Shown here in pieces: positions 32,358 to 40,300 of a stretch of DNA of 64,000 bases (the first letter of the stretch is position 1; every line of letters starts with the position of its first letter). This stretch comes from JAOUEA01 sp038249195 (GTDB lineage: Bacteria > Actinomycetota > UBA4738 > HRBIN12), in the NCBI GenBank assembly GCA_038249195.1, contig JBBRWM010000006.1, positions 1-64,000 on the forward strand, written 5' to 3'. Under the pieces are notes generated by a model. The model had not been told where the DNA came from. It did not search any database and was given only the letters and a program-made list of their open reading frames with translations. Made by a program: the position numbers and the translations under genes.

Positions 32358-33194
32358 TTGACCCAACCCAACCTGCACGTCCTGCTGATCGGCCTCGATG
32401 CCGCCCTCAGCGAAGAGCTCGCGCACGAAGACGGATTCACCTTGGAGCACGCGGAGGGCCTCGCCGGCGTGAGCGACGCTCCGGTCGCCGACGCCGTCGT
32501 CTTGGCGCTCGAAGGCGAGGCGCCGCTCGAGGCGCTGGGCATCCTGCGTGCGTACGCCCCGGATGCGGCCGTCCTCGTGGTGACCGGACCGGACCGCGAC
32601 ACAGATGGGACCGTCGCCCTGCACGCCGGCGCAGAGGATCACCTCGTGCTCGGGGCGATCCCGCCGGGGCTCCTGTCGCGGGCGGTGCGCTACGCGGTCG
32701 CACAACGGCGTCTGCACCGGGAGCTCGCGACGCAGGACGAGGCGACCGGGCTGCCCAACCTCCGCGGCTTCGCCGCCATCGCGGAACACCACCTGCGGAT
32801 GGCGGATCGCGCCCGCACGCCCGTCGTCTTCCTGTTCGTGCGGATCGACGGTTTCGCCGAGCTCGCCGCGTCCCTCGGGCCGGAGTCGACCGACGAGCTG
32901 GCCCGAGATGCCGCCGAGGTCCTCCTGGAGGCGGTGCGCGACTCGGATCTGCCGGCGCGCATCGCCCCCGACACCTTCTGCGTGCTGCTCACGGGCGAGG
33001 CCCGTGGAGCCGAGGCGCTCGTGCTCTCGCGCCTGGTGGAGGCGATCGCCCTGAACGACGCGCGTCGGCAGCGGCCTCGCCAGCTCTCCCTGTCGGTCGG
33101 CAGCGCCCTGTACGACCCGGAGCAGCCCGCGACCCTCGAACAGCTGCTGAACACAGCGGGGCATCGCCTCACCAACCAGTCATCCGATCCCTGA
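32358..33194 (+). CDS. Receiver-like plus degenerate GGDEF domain protein
   Basis: A 278-residue protein. Residues 7-115 look like a response-regulator fold (LHVLLIGLDAALSEEL, DAVVLALEGEAPLEALGILR, VLVVTGPD, AGAEDHLVLGAIPPGLLSRAV) but the phosphoacceptor Asp of the usual VLLD motif is not evident (VVLALE). Residues 125-275 follow a diguanylate cyclase layout (DEATGLPNLRGF, FLFVRIDGFAELAASLG, LSLSVGSALY) with the GG(D/E)EF site replaced by IAPDTF, so it should not make c-di-GMP. Probably a non-enzymatic sensor or scaffold. TTG start with GAGG 7 nt upstream. Confidence 0.7.
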   Translation: MTQPNLHVLLIGLDAALSEELAHEDGFTLEHAEGLAGVSDAPVADAVVLALEGEAPLEALGILRAYAPDAAVLVVTGPDRDTDGTVALHAGAEDHLVLGAIPPGLLSRAVRYAVAQRRLHRELATQDEATGLPNLRGFAAIAEHHLRMADRARTPVVFLFVRIDGFAELAASLGPESTDELARDAAEVLLEAVRDSDLPARIAPDTFCVLLTGEARGAEALVLSRLVEAIALNDARRQRPRQLSLSVGSALYDPEQPATLEQLLNTAGHRLTNQSSDP

Positions 33195-33284
33195 TGCGTT
33201 GCGAATACCTTTTCGACGAAGCCCGCGGGACCGGGAGCCGACCCGCCCGCCCGAGTGCAGGCCCGCCCGGCCCGGAGCGCCCCG

Positions 33285-33863
33285 ATGGGGACGGTTGACG
33301 TTTCCGAGGCGCACGACCGGGAGCTGGTGCAGCGCCTGCGCCGGGGGGACGAGGACGCGTTCCGGGGCCTCTTCGGCCGGTACGCGCCGGCCGCCAAGGC
33401 GCTCGCACTTCGGGTGGTGAGGCAATCGCATCTGGCGGAGGAGATCGTGCAGGAGGCCTTCATGGCGGTGTGGAGGAATCCAGACGGCTACGACAGCGAG
33501 CGAGGATCGGTGCGGTCCTGGTTGATGGGGATGGTGCACCATCGGGCCGTCGACCTCGTGCGCCGCGAGGAGGCGTACCGCCGTCGCGCCGAGGACTCGA
33601 TCCCCGAGGCGATGCAGGAGCAGGCCGATCATGCGCAAGACGTCGTGGAGATGCTGGGACTGCCCGAGGAGCGCCGGATCGTTCGGGCGGCCCTCGACGA
33701 GCTGCCGGATGAGCAGCGTGACGTCCTGCTGCTGATGTACTTCGGCGGCCTCTCGCAGAGCCAGGTCGCCGAGCGCTCGGGGATCCCCCTGGGCACGGTG
33801 AAGTCCCGCACCCTGTTGGGGATGCGTCGGATGCGTGCGGCCCTGGAAGGGGTGCGACCGTGA
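33285..33863 (+). CDS. ECF-type RNA polymerase sigma factor (SigK-like)
   Basis: A 192-residue ECF sigma factor: region 2 FGRYAPAAKALALRVVRQSHLAEEIVQEAFMAVW with the WL-type WRNPDGYDSERGSVRSWLMGMVHHRAVD, region 4 LDELPDEQRDVLLLMYFGGLSQSQVAERSGIPLGTVKSRT helix-turn-helix. ATG 33285 preceded by GGAG at 7 nt; an upstream in-frame start adds 10 residues without ribosome site. Its stop overlaps the anti-sigma start (GTGA), the standard sigma/anti-sigma pair. Confidence 0.9.
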   Translation: MGTVDVSEAHDRELVQRLRRGDEDAFRGLFGRYAPAAKALALRVVRQSHLAEEIVQEAFMAVWRNPDGYDSERGSVRSWLMGMVHHRAVDLVRREEAYRRRAEDSIPEAMQEQADHAQDVVEMLGLPEERRIVRAALDELPDEQRDVLLLMYFGGLSQSQVAERSGIPLGTVKSRTLLGMRRMRAALEGVRP

Positions 33864-34606
33864 GCCTGCGCGACCACCAGGCGATCGAGGAGCTCCTGGC
33901 CGCCGACGCCCTCGACGCTCTGGACCCGCAGGACCGGGCTCGTCTCGAGCGCGAGCTCGCCGGGCATGGGGACTGCGAGGAATGCCGGCGACTCGAGGTG
34001 GAGTTCCGCGACATCGCCGGGCGTCTCGCTTTCACGCTGGAGCCCGTTGCGGCGCATCCTACCGCCGCCGACCGCATCCTGGAGCGGGCGCGCGGCCTCC
34101 CGCCCGTCCCCCTGCCGCCGCCGGCGGCCCACGAACGCCCCGACGAGCTCGCCCGTCGCCGCGGGGGTCCGGGCCGGCGCGTCAGCACGCTCGTCGGCGT
34201 GGCCGCCGCCATCGCGCTGCTCGTGGGCGCGTTCGCCGTGGTCGCGAACCGGACGGGGGGGACCACCGTTGCCAGTGCCTCGCCCGAGCAGACGGTCGTG
34301 CGCTTCACGCCGACCGGCTCGGGCGAAGGCGAGCTGGCCATGGCGTATACGCCTGGGCAACCGGGCGCCGTGTTCTGGGGATCGGGCCTCCCGGATCCCG
34401 GGGAGGGGAAGGCCTACGAGATCTGGATGATCACGGGCGACCATCCGGTGTCCGGTGGCTGCGTGCGGCCCGTCGACGGCTCGGTCGCCTTCTCCGTGGA
34501 CGCGAACGTCTCCAGCGCCGACACCATGGCGGTCACGGCCGAGCCGGGCGGGTGCCCCGCGGCCCCCACCGGCGTCCCGGTGCTCACGGCGCCCTTGACC
34601 GCCTGA
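33860..34606 (+). CDS. Anti-sigma factor with RskA-type extracellular domain
   Basis: A 248-residue single-pass protein: N-terminal zinc-type anti-sigma domain (SLRDHQAIEELLAADALDALD, HGDCEEC with His36, Cys39 and Cys42), a membrane helix at about 109-128 (STLVGVAAAIALLVGAFAVVA) and an extracellular RskA domain (ELAMAYTPGQPGAVFWGSGLP, KAYEIWMI, GCPAAPTGVPVL). Binds and silences the coupled sigma factor until the outside domain is processed or altered, perhaps by redox change of its two extracellular cysteines. Confidence 0.88.
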   Translation: MSLRDHQAIEELLAADALDALDPQDRARLERELAGHGDCEECRRLEVEFRDIAGRLAFTLEPVAAHPTAADRILERARGLPPVPLPPPAAHERPDELARRRGGPGRRVSTLVGVAAAIALLVGAFAVVANRTGGTTVASASPEQTVVRFTPTGSGEGELAMAYTPGQPGAVFWGSGLPDPGEGKAYEIWMITGDHPVSGGCVRPVDGSVAFSVDANVSSADTMAVTAEPGGCPAAPTGVPVLTAPLTA

Positions 34607-34716
34607 GCTCCCGCGCAACGCTTACCGGTCCCTTAACCCTCCTTTGCCCGGGGCCTTCCCCCCCGTCGCCTAGCTTGGCCTGGCACATCCCGGTTGCCGA
34701 TAGGTGATCGGAGGCA

Positions 34717-34733
34717 CGGACCGGGAAGGTCCG
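34717..34733 (+). other. Leader hairpin before the low-complexity gene
   Basis: CGGACC and GGTCCG form a 6-bp stem around GGGAA in the 153-base gap after the anti-sigma gene. It lies 16 bases before the AAGGAGG ribosome site and could modulate it. A TAGCTT at 34671-34676 may be the -10 for this transcript. Confidence 0.35.
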
Positions 34734-34759
34734 AGCCGGTCGAGGAGAAGGAGGAAGCG

Positions 34760-35188
34760 ATGAACAAGCGTTCGGCGATGATGGTGGCCGCCGGGTTGGT
34801 GCTCACCTTGGTCGTGGGCGGCGTGGCCGTCGCGGTCGGCGTGGTGGGCCCCTCCACCAGCGCCGCGGGCCCGCGGACGGTGCACCGCCAGCATCCCAAG
34901 CCCATCGTGAAGACGAAGAAGCGCACCGTGACGATCCACCGGTCGGGCGGCGTCGTGGCCGTGCCGGTGGCTACGGGATCCTCGGTCTCCAGCCAGGCGG
35001 CCCCGGCCTCGGGCTCCTCCGGTGACGACAGCCAGGATCAGGTGGGGCAGCACCAGAGCGGCGACCAGTCCCAGATGGGTGGCAGCGACGACTCCTCCGA
35101 GCAGGGTTCGGGCGGCGACGACTCCACCGGCGAGCCCGGCGATGACTCCGGCTCGAGCCAAGGCGGATCGGGCGGTGGCGATGACTGA
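34760..35188 (+). CDS. Membrane-anchored low-complexity Ser/Gly/Asp-rich protein
   Basis: A 142-residue protein with an N-terminal signal anchor (SAMMVAAGLVLTLVVGGVAVAVGVV), a basic patch (HRQHPKPIVKTKKRTVTIHR) and a 65-residue disordered tail rich in Ser, Gly, Gln and Asp. Strong ribosome site AAGGAGG. It shares an overlapping, same-strand run with the next three genes (8-, 8- and 4-nt overlaps) leading to ApbE and the cytochrome-b-like protein. No ApbE flavinylation motif (SGAT-like) was found in it. Possibly an extracellular linker or partner of that redox pair. Confidence 0.6.
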   Translation: MNKRSAMMVAAGLVLTLVVGGVAVAVGVVGPSTSAAGPRTVHRQHPKPIVKTKKRTVTIHRSGGVVAVPVATGSSVSSQAAPASGSSGDDSQDQVGQHQSGDQSQMGGSDDSSEQGSGGDDSTGEPGDDSGSSQGGSGGGDD

Positions 35189-35579
35189 GGTCCGTCCCGC
35201 CAAGCGACCCCGGTTCTCGCCCGCCAAGGTCCGCGCGCTCGCGTGGGTGACGGGCTCGGCGACCTTCCTTGCGGGCTTCGGGATCCTCGGCGCGGCCCCC
35301 AAGCCGGCGGCCGCGGGCGGGGATGTCTCGGCCCGGCGCAAGCCCGTCCGCCAGAAGGTGATCGTGCGCCACATCGTTCGGCGCGTCATCGTCGTCGATC
35401 CGCCCGTGCAGGTACCGGTCTATTACTCGGGTTCGGGTTCCAGCTATCCGAGCTCATCCGGCTACTCGGGTTCGTCTGGATCGTCGAGCTCGGGGGGATC
35501 GGGCGGCGGCGGCGTGAGCGCACCCCCGCCGCCGCCCCCGCCTCCCCCGGTGAGCACGGGGGGCTCCGGAGGTGGCTGA
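35181..35579 (+). CDS. Membrane-anchored low-complexity Ser/Gly/Pro-rich protein
   Basis: A 132-residue protein: basic N-terminus (TEVRPAKRPRFSPAKVR), one hydrophobic segment (ALAWVTGSATFLAGFGILGA), a basic beta-like stretch (VRQKVIVRHIVRRVIVVDPPVQVPVYY) and a tail of Ser/Gly then nine prolines. Overlaps its neighbours by 8 nt on both sides, so is made together with ApbE. Family not recognised. The VIVRHIVRRVIVVDP segment resembles repeats found in small exported actinobacterial proteins near FMN-transfer clusters, but this is only an impression. Confidence 0.6.
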   Translation: MTEVRPAKRPRFSPAKVRALAWVTGSATFLAGFGILGAAPKPAAAGGDVSARRKPVRQKVIVRHIVRRVIVVDPPVQVPVYYSGSGSSYPSSSGYSGSSGSSSSGGSGGGGVSAPPPPPPPPPVSTGGSGGG

Positions 35580-36456
35580 GCAACGGCGCCACGCCTTCCG
35601 GGCGATGGGCACCGGCGTCACCGTGCTCGGACCCGGGGCGTGCGCTCCGGCCTTCGAGGCGGCAGCCCTCAGCGTCGAGGTCGTGTTCGCGCGGGAGGAG
35701 GATCGCTTCTCGCGGTTCCGCGGAGACAGCGAGCTCGCCCGGGTGAACGCGGCCGGTGGATGGTGGGTTGCGGTCTCGCCCGGATTCGAGGCCCTCACCC
35801 GGCTCGCACTCGAGCAGGCCGCCGCCACCGACGGCCTTTTCGATCCCACCGTGCTCGGCGCCGTCGTCGCCGCCGGCTACGATCGTGACTTCGACGAGGT
35901 GCTCGCCGGGGCTCGGGGCGCCCTGCATCCGCCGCAGCCGTGCGGCAGATGGCGCGACGTGGAGGTCCGCGCGGGCGCCGTCCGCCTGCCCCGGGGCGTG
36001 GGCCTCGACTTCGGCGGGATCGCCAAAGGCCACACCGCCGACCTCGCCGCCCACACGGCCGTCTCGGAGGGGCTCCCGTGGGCACTCGTGAGCGCGGGCG
36101 GCGACCTCAGGATCGCCGGCGACGCCCCGCCCATCGAGGTGGGGATCGAGGACCCGGGGGATGCCGAGGCCACCGCCGCGCGCGTGACCCTCACGAGCGG
36201 CGCCCTCGCCACGTCCTCGGTCACCCGGCGGGCATGGGGGGAGGGCCTGCATCACGTGATCGATCCGCGGACCGGGGCGCCGTCGGACGCAACGACCCTC
36301 CAGGCGACCGTGTGGGCGCCGACGTGCGCAGAGGCCGAGGTGCTCGCAACCTGGGCGCTGCTCACGGGGCCGTCGGCAACGCGAAAGGTGCCGTGTGCCG
36401 TAGCTACCGCCGACGGGGATCTCGTCATGAGCTTCCAGACGGGCGTGGCCGCATGA
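35572..36456 (+). CDS. apbE: FAD:protein FMN transferase
   Basis: A 294-residue ApbE enzyme that covalently attaches FMN to Thr of target redox proteins. Seen: RAMGTGVTVLGPG, EEDRFSRFRGDSELARVNAAG, GLFDPTVLGAVVAAGYDRDF, LDFGGIAKGHTADLAA (signature), ALVSAGGDLRIAG, TSSVTRRAW and HHVIDPRTGAPS. No leader peptide or lipobox is visible, so it may work in the cytoplasm or be exported otherwise. GTG start inside the upstream gene (8-nt overlap); stop overlaps the cytochrome-like gene (ATGA). Confidence 0.92.
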   Translation: MAEQRRHAFRAMGTGVTVLGPGACAPAFEAAALSVEVVFAREEDRFSRFRGDSELARVNAAGGWWVAVSPGFEALTRLALEQAAATDGLFDPTVLGAVVAAGYDRDFDEVLAGARGALHPPQPCGRWRDVEVRAGAVRLPRGVGLDFGGIAKGHTADLAAHTAVSEGLPWALVSAGGDLRIAGDAPPIEVGIEDPGDAEATAARVTLTSGALATSSVTRRAWGEGLHHVIDPRTGAPSDATTLQATVWAPTCAEAEVLATWALLTGPSATRKVPCAVATADGDLVMSFQTGVAA

Positions 36457-37058
36457 CGAACTGGATCCTTTTGCGCGCCGCCGGCATCGGCGCCTACCTC
36501 ATGCTCTTCCTCTCCGTGGCGTGGGGTCTCCTCGCCACCACGTCGATCGTCACGAAGCGGGTGTCCAAGCCGACGTCGACGCTCTTCCACCAGTTCGTGG
36601 CCACGGTGGGCGTCGTGCTCCTGGCGGCGCATATGGCGCTGCTCGTGATCGATCGGTTCATGCCGTTCAAGCCGGTCGACGTCCTCCTGCCCATGCACAC
36701 CACCTATCGCCCATGGGCGACGGCGGCGGGCGTGCTGGCGATGTACGGCGTCGTGATCGTCCTGGTCTCCTCGTGGCTGCGCAAGCCGTTGGGCACGAAG
36801 GTATGGCGGGCGATCCACCTCGTCGCCGTGCCGGCGTTCACGCTGGCGCTCGCGCACGGCGTGTTCGCCGGGTCCGACGCGCAGCGGTGGTGGATGTGGG
36901 GGATGTACGCGGTGACCGGGCTCTTCGTCGTGTTCCTCGTGATCGTGCGTGGACTCTCCTACGGGTACCGGCCCCCGCGGCCCGAGCCGCCCGCTCGCGC
37001 CGTCCGGCCGGCCGGCAGACCCGGCGCCTCCCCGCGCGAGCCCACGGCCGCTGCCTAA
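36453..37058 (+). CDS. Ferric-reductase-like transmembrane cytochrome b protein
   Basis: A 201-residue protein with about five helices. Paired histidines, 14 residues apart in helix 2 (HQFVATVGVVLLAAH) and 13 apart in helix 4 (HLVAVPAFTLALAH), match the two b-heme sites of the ferric-reductase/YedZ/NOX fold. After the last helix (GMYAVTGLFVVFLVIVRGL) a Pro/Arg-rich tail lies inside. It is coupled to apbE, so the likely role is passing electrons through the membrane to an FMN-bearing extracellular partner. Confidence 0.82.
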   Translation: MTNWILLRAAGIGAYLMLFLSVAWGLLATTSIVTKRVSKPTSTLFHQFVATVGVVLLAAHMALLVIDRFMPFKPVDVLLPMHTTYRPWATAAGVLAMYGVVIVLVSSWLRKPLGTKVWRAIHLVAVPAFTLALAHGVFAGSDAQRWWMWGMYAVTGLFVVFLVIVRGLSYGYRPPRPEPPARAVRPAGRPGASPREPTAAA

Positions 37059-37118
37059 GACCCAGACCGGGGGTCCCGGACCGCGCGATGCTCGCTTCGG
37101 ACGACCCGCGAGGTCGCG

Positions 37119-37124
37119 TAGGCT
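37119..37124 (+). promoter_or_regulatory. -10 element of leaderless histidine kinase promoter
   Basis: TAGGCT, 7 nt before the ATG at 37132. Confidence 0.5.
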
Positions 37125-37131
37125 CTGCGTG

Positions 37132-38268
37132 ATGCCCCCCGAGCGGACCCGCGAGCGGATGCTCATCGAAGCCGGACTGGCGCTCGCGGCCGCGCTCGAA
37201 CTCGACCCCGTGCTCGAACGCATCGTGCAGCTCGCCGTCGACCTCACGGGTGCGCGCTACGGGGCCTTGGGCGTGCTCACCGAAGACGGGAAGAGCATCG
37301 AGCGCTTCTTGACCAAGGGGATCTCGGCAGAGGTTCGCGCGATGCTGGGCGCTCCACCGGTGGGCCACGGCATCCTCGGCCTGCTGATCACCGAGCGGCG
37401 CCCCATGCGGATCCGCGACATCACCACCGACCCGCGCGCGCACGGGTTCCCCCCCAACCACCCGCCGATGCACTCGTTCCTCGGGGCGCCGATCCTCGCT
37501 CTCGGCCGTGTGTTCGGGAACATCTACCTGACCGAGAAGCGAGGCCACGATGGATTCTCGGAGGACGACGAGGCCGCCATCGTCGTGCTCGCCACCCAGG
37601 CCGGCGTCGCCATCGAGAACGCCCGACTCTACGCCGAGACCCAGCGGGCCCAGGTCGAGCTGGCCCGACTGGAGGTCCTCGAGGAGCGTGAGCGGATCGC
37701 CAAGGAGCTGCACGACGGCGTGATCCAGTCGTTGTTCGCGGTGGGCATGGGGCTCCAGGGCACGGCGGCGTTGACGCAGGAAGCGGATCTCCGGCATCGA
37801 CTCGAAGGCGCGGTCGAGGAGATCGATCGCGCGATCCGCGATCTTCGCAACTACATCTTCGGGCTGCGTCCCGGGATCCTCGCCGACCGCCAGCTGGATC
37901 AAGCGCTCACCGAGCTGGGCAGGGAGTTCCAGCGCAAGACCGATGTCCTCACGATCGTGGACGTGGACGCCGCGGTCGCGGCCGAGCTCACCTCGCGAGC
38001 CACTGACATCGTGCAGGTGACCCGCGAGGCGCTCTCGAACGTCGGCCGCCACGCGAAGGCGACGTCCTGCCGGGTCTCGCTCCGCCGCACCGAGGGCGGC
38101 GCCGCGCTCGAGATCGACGACGACGGCTCGGGCTTCGACCCGGCCGCTCGCCGCTCCGGCATGGGCCTCGCCAATCTGGAGGACCGGGTGGGGGTGCTCG
38201 GGGGCTCCCTCACGCTTCGGACGGTGGCGGGGGAAGGCACGACCGTGCGCGTCTTCCTGCCGCGCTAG
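37132..38268 (+). CDS. GAF-domain histidine kinase, DevS/NarL-partner type
   Basis: A 378-residue soluble sensor kinase. GAF domain at about 20-168 (ARYGALGVLTEDGKSIERFL, HSFLGAPILALGRVFGNIYL, AGVAIENARLY), HisKA_3 dimerisation helix with phosphoacceptor His194 in AKELHDGVIQSLFAVG, then HATPase_c (VTREALSNVGRHAKAT N box, DDDGSGFD and GMGLANLEDRV G boxes). DevS/DosT homologues bind heme in GAF to sense oxygen, NO or CO; the heme histidine cannot be assigned here and there is only one GAF. A leaderless start at 37132. Its likely partner is the response regulator 600 bases downstream. Confidence 0.9.
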   Translation: MPPERTRERMLIEAGLALAAALELDPVLERIVQLAVDLTGARYGALGVLTEDGKSIERFLTKGISAEVRAMLGAPPVGHGILGLLITERRPMRIRDITTDPRAHGFPPNHPPMHSFLGAPILALGRVFGNIYLTEKRGHDGFSEDDEAAIVVLATQAGVAIENARLYAETQRAQVELARLEVLEERERIAKELHDGVIQSLFAVGMGLQGTAALTQEADLRHRLEGAVEEIDRAIRDLRNYIFGLRPGILADRQLDQALTELGREFQRKTDVLTIVDVDAAVAAELTSRATDIVQVTREALSNVGRHAKATSCRVSLRRTEGGAALEIDDDGSGFDPAARRSGMGLANLEDRVGVLGGSLTLRTVAGEGTTVRVFLPR

Positions 38269-38390
38269 CCAGCCGAGGCGGACGACCGCCAACCGGGCGC
38301 CATCGTCGCGATGCCGGCGTGCCGTTCGGCCCGGCGTCGGCGGGACCATGAGCCCTGCGCGCCGGCGGGCCGGCGCCGCAGACTGCAAGC

Positions 38391-38861
38391 ATGTTCGCCC
38401 GGTACTTCGTGGAGTTGCCGCTCGAGGCCCGACGTGTGGAGGAGGTCCTCATGCGCGACCCGCAAGCGTGGGTTCCTGGCCTGGCCGCGAAAGCGAACCG
38501 CCACGGCGACGAGCTCCTCGCGGAGGTCGGATTCGGCGACGACGTGCGGATCGAGCGGCGCGTCGCCCTCGACTTCGGAACACCCATCCGGACGCCCTCG
38601 AAGACCGTACAGCCGATCCGTTGGAGCGCGGCCGGTGCCAGCGGCCTGTTCCCCTCGCTCGAGGCGGACCTCGAGATCGCGCCGATCGGCCCGCGGACCC
38701 AGCTCGCGATGAGCGCGCGCTACGACCCGCCGCTGGGCGCGCTCGGACGGGCCGTCGACCGCGCCGTGCTGTTCCGCGTGGCGGAAGCGACCCTGAAGGA
38801 CTTCCTCGATCGCGTGGCAGGCGCGGTCATGCTCGCCGAGGACCCGACGTCCGCCCTCTAG
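38391..38861 (+). CDS. SRPBCC/START-like hypothetical protein
   Basis: A 156-residue protein: FARYFVELPLEARRVEEVLMR start, beta-strand-rich middle (VRIERRVALDFGTPIRTPSKT, LEADLEIAPIGPRTQLAMSARYDPP), and a C-terminal helix (RAVDRAVLFRVAEATLKDFLDRVAGAV), the helix-grip layout of lipid- or ligand-binding SRPBCC proteins. It lies between the histidine kinase and response regulator on the same strand; no ribosome site or -10 is obvious. Possibly binds a hydrophobic signal for the two-component pair, by context only. Confidence 0.6.
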   Translation: MFARYFVELPLEARRVEEVLMRDPQAWVPGLAAKANRHGDELLAEVGFGDDVRIERRVALDFGTPIRTPSKTVQPIRWSAAGASGLFPSLEADLEIAPIGPRTQLAMSARYDPPLGALGRAVDRAVLFRVAEATLKDFLDRVAGAVMLAEDPTSAL

Positions 38862-38864
38862 GAT
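38859..38864 (+). promoter_or_regulatory. -10 element of leaderless response regulator promoter
   Basis: TAGGAT, 7 nt before ATG 38872. It overlaps the stop of the SRPBCC-like gene and argues for the second of two in-frame ATGs. Confidence 0.5.
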
Positions 38865-38871
38865 GACGTCG

Positions 38872-39543
38872 ATGACGAAGGCGCCGCTCCTGCGCGTGAT
38901 GCTCGTGGACGACCACGAGATCGTGCGTGACGGCATCCGCGCGATACTGCAGGCCGAGGACGACGTCGTGGTCACGGCCGAGGCAGGCACCGTGCGCGAG
39001 GCCATCGACGAGGCGAACCGCACGCGCCCCGACGTCGTCGTGATGGACGTAAGGCTCGCCGACGGCAGCGGCATCGAGGCGACGCGCGAGATCCGCGCGC
39101 ACCACGATGCCACGCGCGTGTTGATGCTCACTTCCTTCGCCGACGACGAGGCGCTGTTCGCCTCGATCATGGCCGGCGCCTCCGGCTACGTGCTGAAGCA
39201 GGTGAGGTCGGGTGACCTGCTCCGCGCGATCCGGGCCGTCGGGGCGGGCGACTCCCTCCTGGACCCGAGCGTGACCACCGCGGTCCTCGATCGCCTCCGC
39301 AAGGGCAAGCACCTCATGCTCGACGAGAAGCTCTCACGCCTGTCGCCGCAGGAGGAACGCATCCTCACGGCGGTCGCCGACGGCAAGACCAATAAGCAGA
39401 TCGGCGACGAGCTGAACCTCGCGGAGAAGACGGTGAAGAACTACGTCTCCTCCATCCTGTCGAAGCTCGAGGTGGCCCGGCGCGCCGAGGCCGCCGCCTA
39501 CCTCGCGCGGCACACGACGCTGCCCGGCACCGTCAAGGAGTGA
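38872..39543 (+). CDS. LuxR/NarL-family response regulator, DevR-like
   Basis: A 223-residue regulator: receiver domain with acidic pair Asp13-Asp14 (VMLVDDHEIV), phosphoacceptor Asp59 in VVMDVRLADGSG, LTSFADDEALFASIMAGASGYVLK; a linker; and a C-terminal LuxR helix-turn-helix (SPQEERILTAVADGKTNKQIGDELNLAEKTVKNYVSSILSKL). An upstream ATG at 38863 would add three residues, but the leaderless -10 favours 38872. Partner of the GAF kinase; the next gene, doxX, is a possible target. In mycobacteria this type controls the hypoxia/dormancy response. Confidence 0.9.
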   Translation: MTKAPLLRVMLVDDHEIVRDGIRAILQAEDDVVVTAEAGTVREAIDEANRTRPDVVVMDVRLADGSGIEATREIRAHHDATRVLMLTSFADDEALFASIMAGASGYVLKQVRSGDLLRAIRAVGAGDSLLDPSVTTAVLDRLRKGKHLMLDEKLSRLSPQEERILTAVADGKTNKQIGDELNLAEKTVKNYVSSILSKLEVARRAEAAAYLARHTTLPGTVKE

Positions 39544-39583
39544 CCCTGCCTCCCGCTCGCCCGTCCGAAGGTCCCGGACGCCG

Positions 39584-39599
39584 CGGGCTGAACAGCCCG
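39584..39599 (+). terminator. Hairpin after the response regulator gene
   Basis: CGGGCT and AGCCCG form a 6-bp stem around GAAC in the 113-base gap before doxX. Weak terminator candidate; no U run. Confidence 0.35.
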
Positions 39600-39656
39600 T
39601 GCTCCGGCCCGCGCGGCGCGAAAGGATGAGTCAAGACCGAAAGAGGAGGCGGGACG

Positions 39657-40277
39657 ATGGGAACGATGGAGCACACAGACAACGGAACGGACCGGGTCCT
39701 TCAGGTTCCGGAGGCCGTGCACCAGACCCGCGTGATGAACTATGTGTGGGGCGTGCTGCGGCTGATGATGGGCTGGACCTTCCTGTGGGCGTTCTTCGAC
39801 AAGACCTTCGGCCTCGGGTTCGCCACCGGGCGCGACGCCGACACCGGAGCGATCGTGTTCGGCGGCCCCACCGCGTGGATCCACGGTGGCTCCCCGACGG
39901 CGGGCGTGCTGGGCTTTGCCCTGCGAGGGCCGTTCAAGGGCTTCTACCAGTCGCTGACGGGGTTCCAGATGGGCGCCGCCGGCCCGACCGCATCGGCCTG
40001 GATCGACTGGGTCTTCATGCTCTCGGTGCTGCTGATCGGCGCCGCGCTGATGCTCGGAATCTTCACGCGGATCGCCGCCATCGGCGGGGCCGCGTGGATG
40101 GTGATCTTCTACACCGCCGTGGCGATCTGGCCGGACAACAACCCCTTCCTCGATGAGCACCTCGTCTACCTCGTCGTGCTGATCGGCATCGCGTTCGTGG
40201 GGGCCGGCCGGTACCTCGGGTTCGGCAAGGCCTGGGAGCGTCTGGGGTTCGTGCAGCGGCACCCGATCCTTACCTGA
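39657..40277 (+). CDS. DoxX family membrane protein (TQO subunit DoxD-like)
   Basis: A 206-residue protein with four helices: VWGVLRLMMGWTFLWAFFDKTFGLGFAT is the DoxX start; later WIDWVFMLSVLLIGAALMLGIFTRIAAIGGAAW, and LDEHLVYLVVLIGIAF. DoxX-type subunits belong to quinone oxidoreductases and in mycobacteria to an oxidant-resistance complex. Ribosome site AGAGGAGG before the ATG. It follows a DevR-like regulator; a hypoxia-type operator was looked for upstream but not found convincingly. It ends at a bidirectional terminator. Confidence 0.8.
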   Translation: MGTMEHTDNGTDRVLQVPEAVHQTRVMNYVWGVLRLMMGWTFLWAFFDKTFGLGFATGRDADTGAIVFGGPTAWIHGGSPTAGVLGFALRGPFKGFYQSLTGFQMGAAGPTASAWIDWVFMLSVLLIGAALMLGIFTRIAAIGGAAWMVIFYTAVAIWPDNNPFLDEHLVYLVVLIGIAFVGAGRYLGFGKAWERLGFVQRHPILT

Positions 40278-40300
40278 GGTCGCTCCGGGCCGATCCATCG

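Noticed and set aside
34760..35579. FMN-binding acceptor proteins for ApbE
   Set aside because: Neither small protein has an SGAT-like flavinylation motif or FMN-binding domain character, so calling them flavoproteins would be guesswork.
39541..39656. DosR/DevR-type operator upstream of doxX
   Set aside because: TCCGAAGGTCCCGGA has partial resemblance, but the 20-bp GGGACT-AGTCCC palindrome is not present. Only the position is suggestive.
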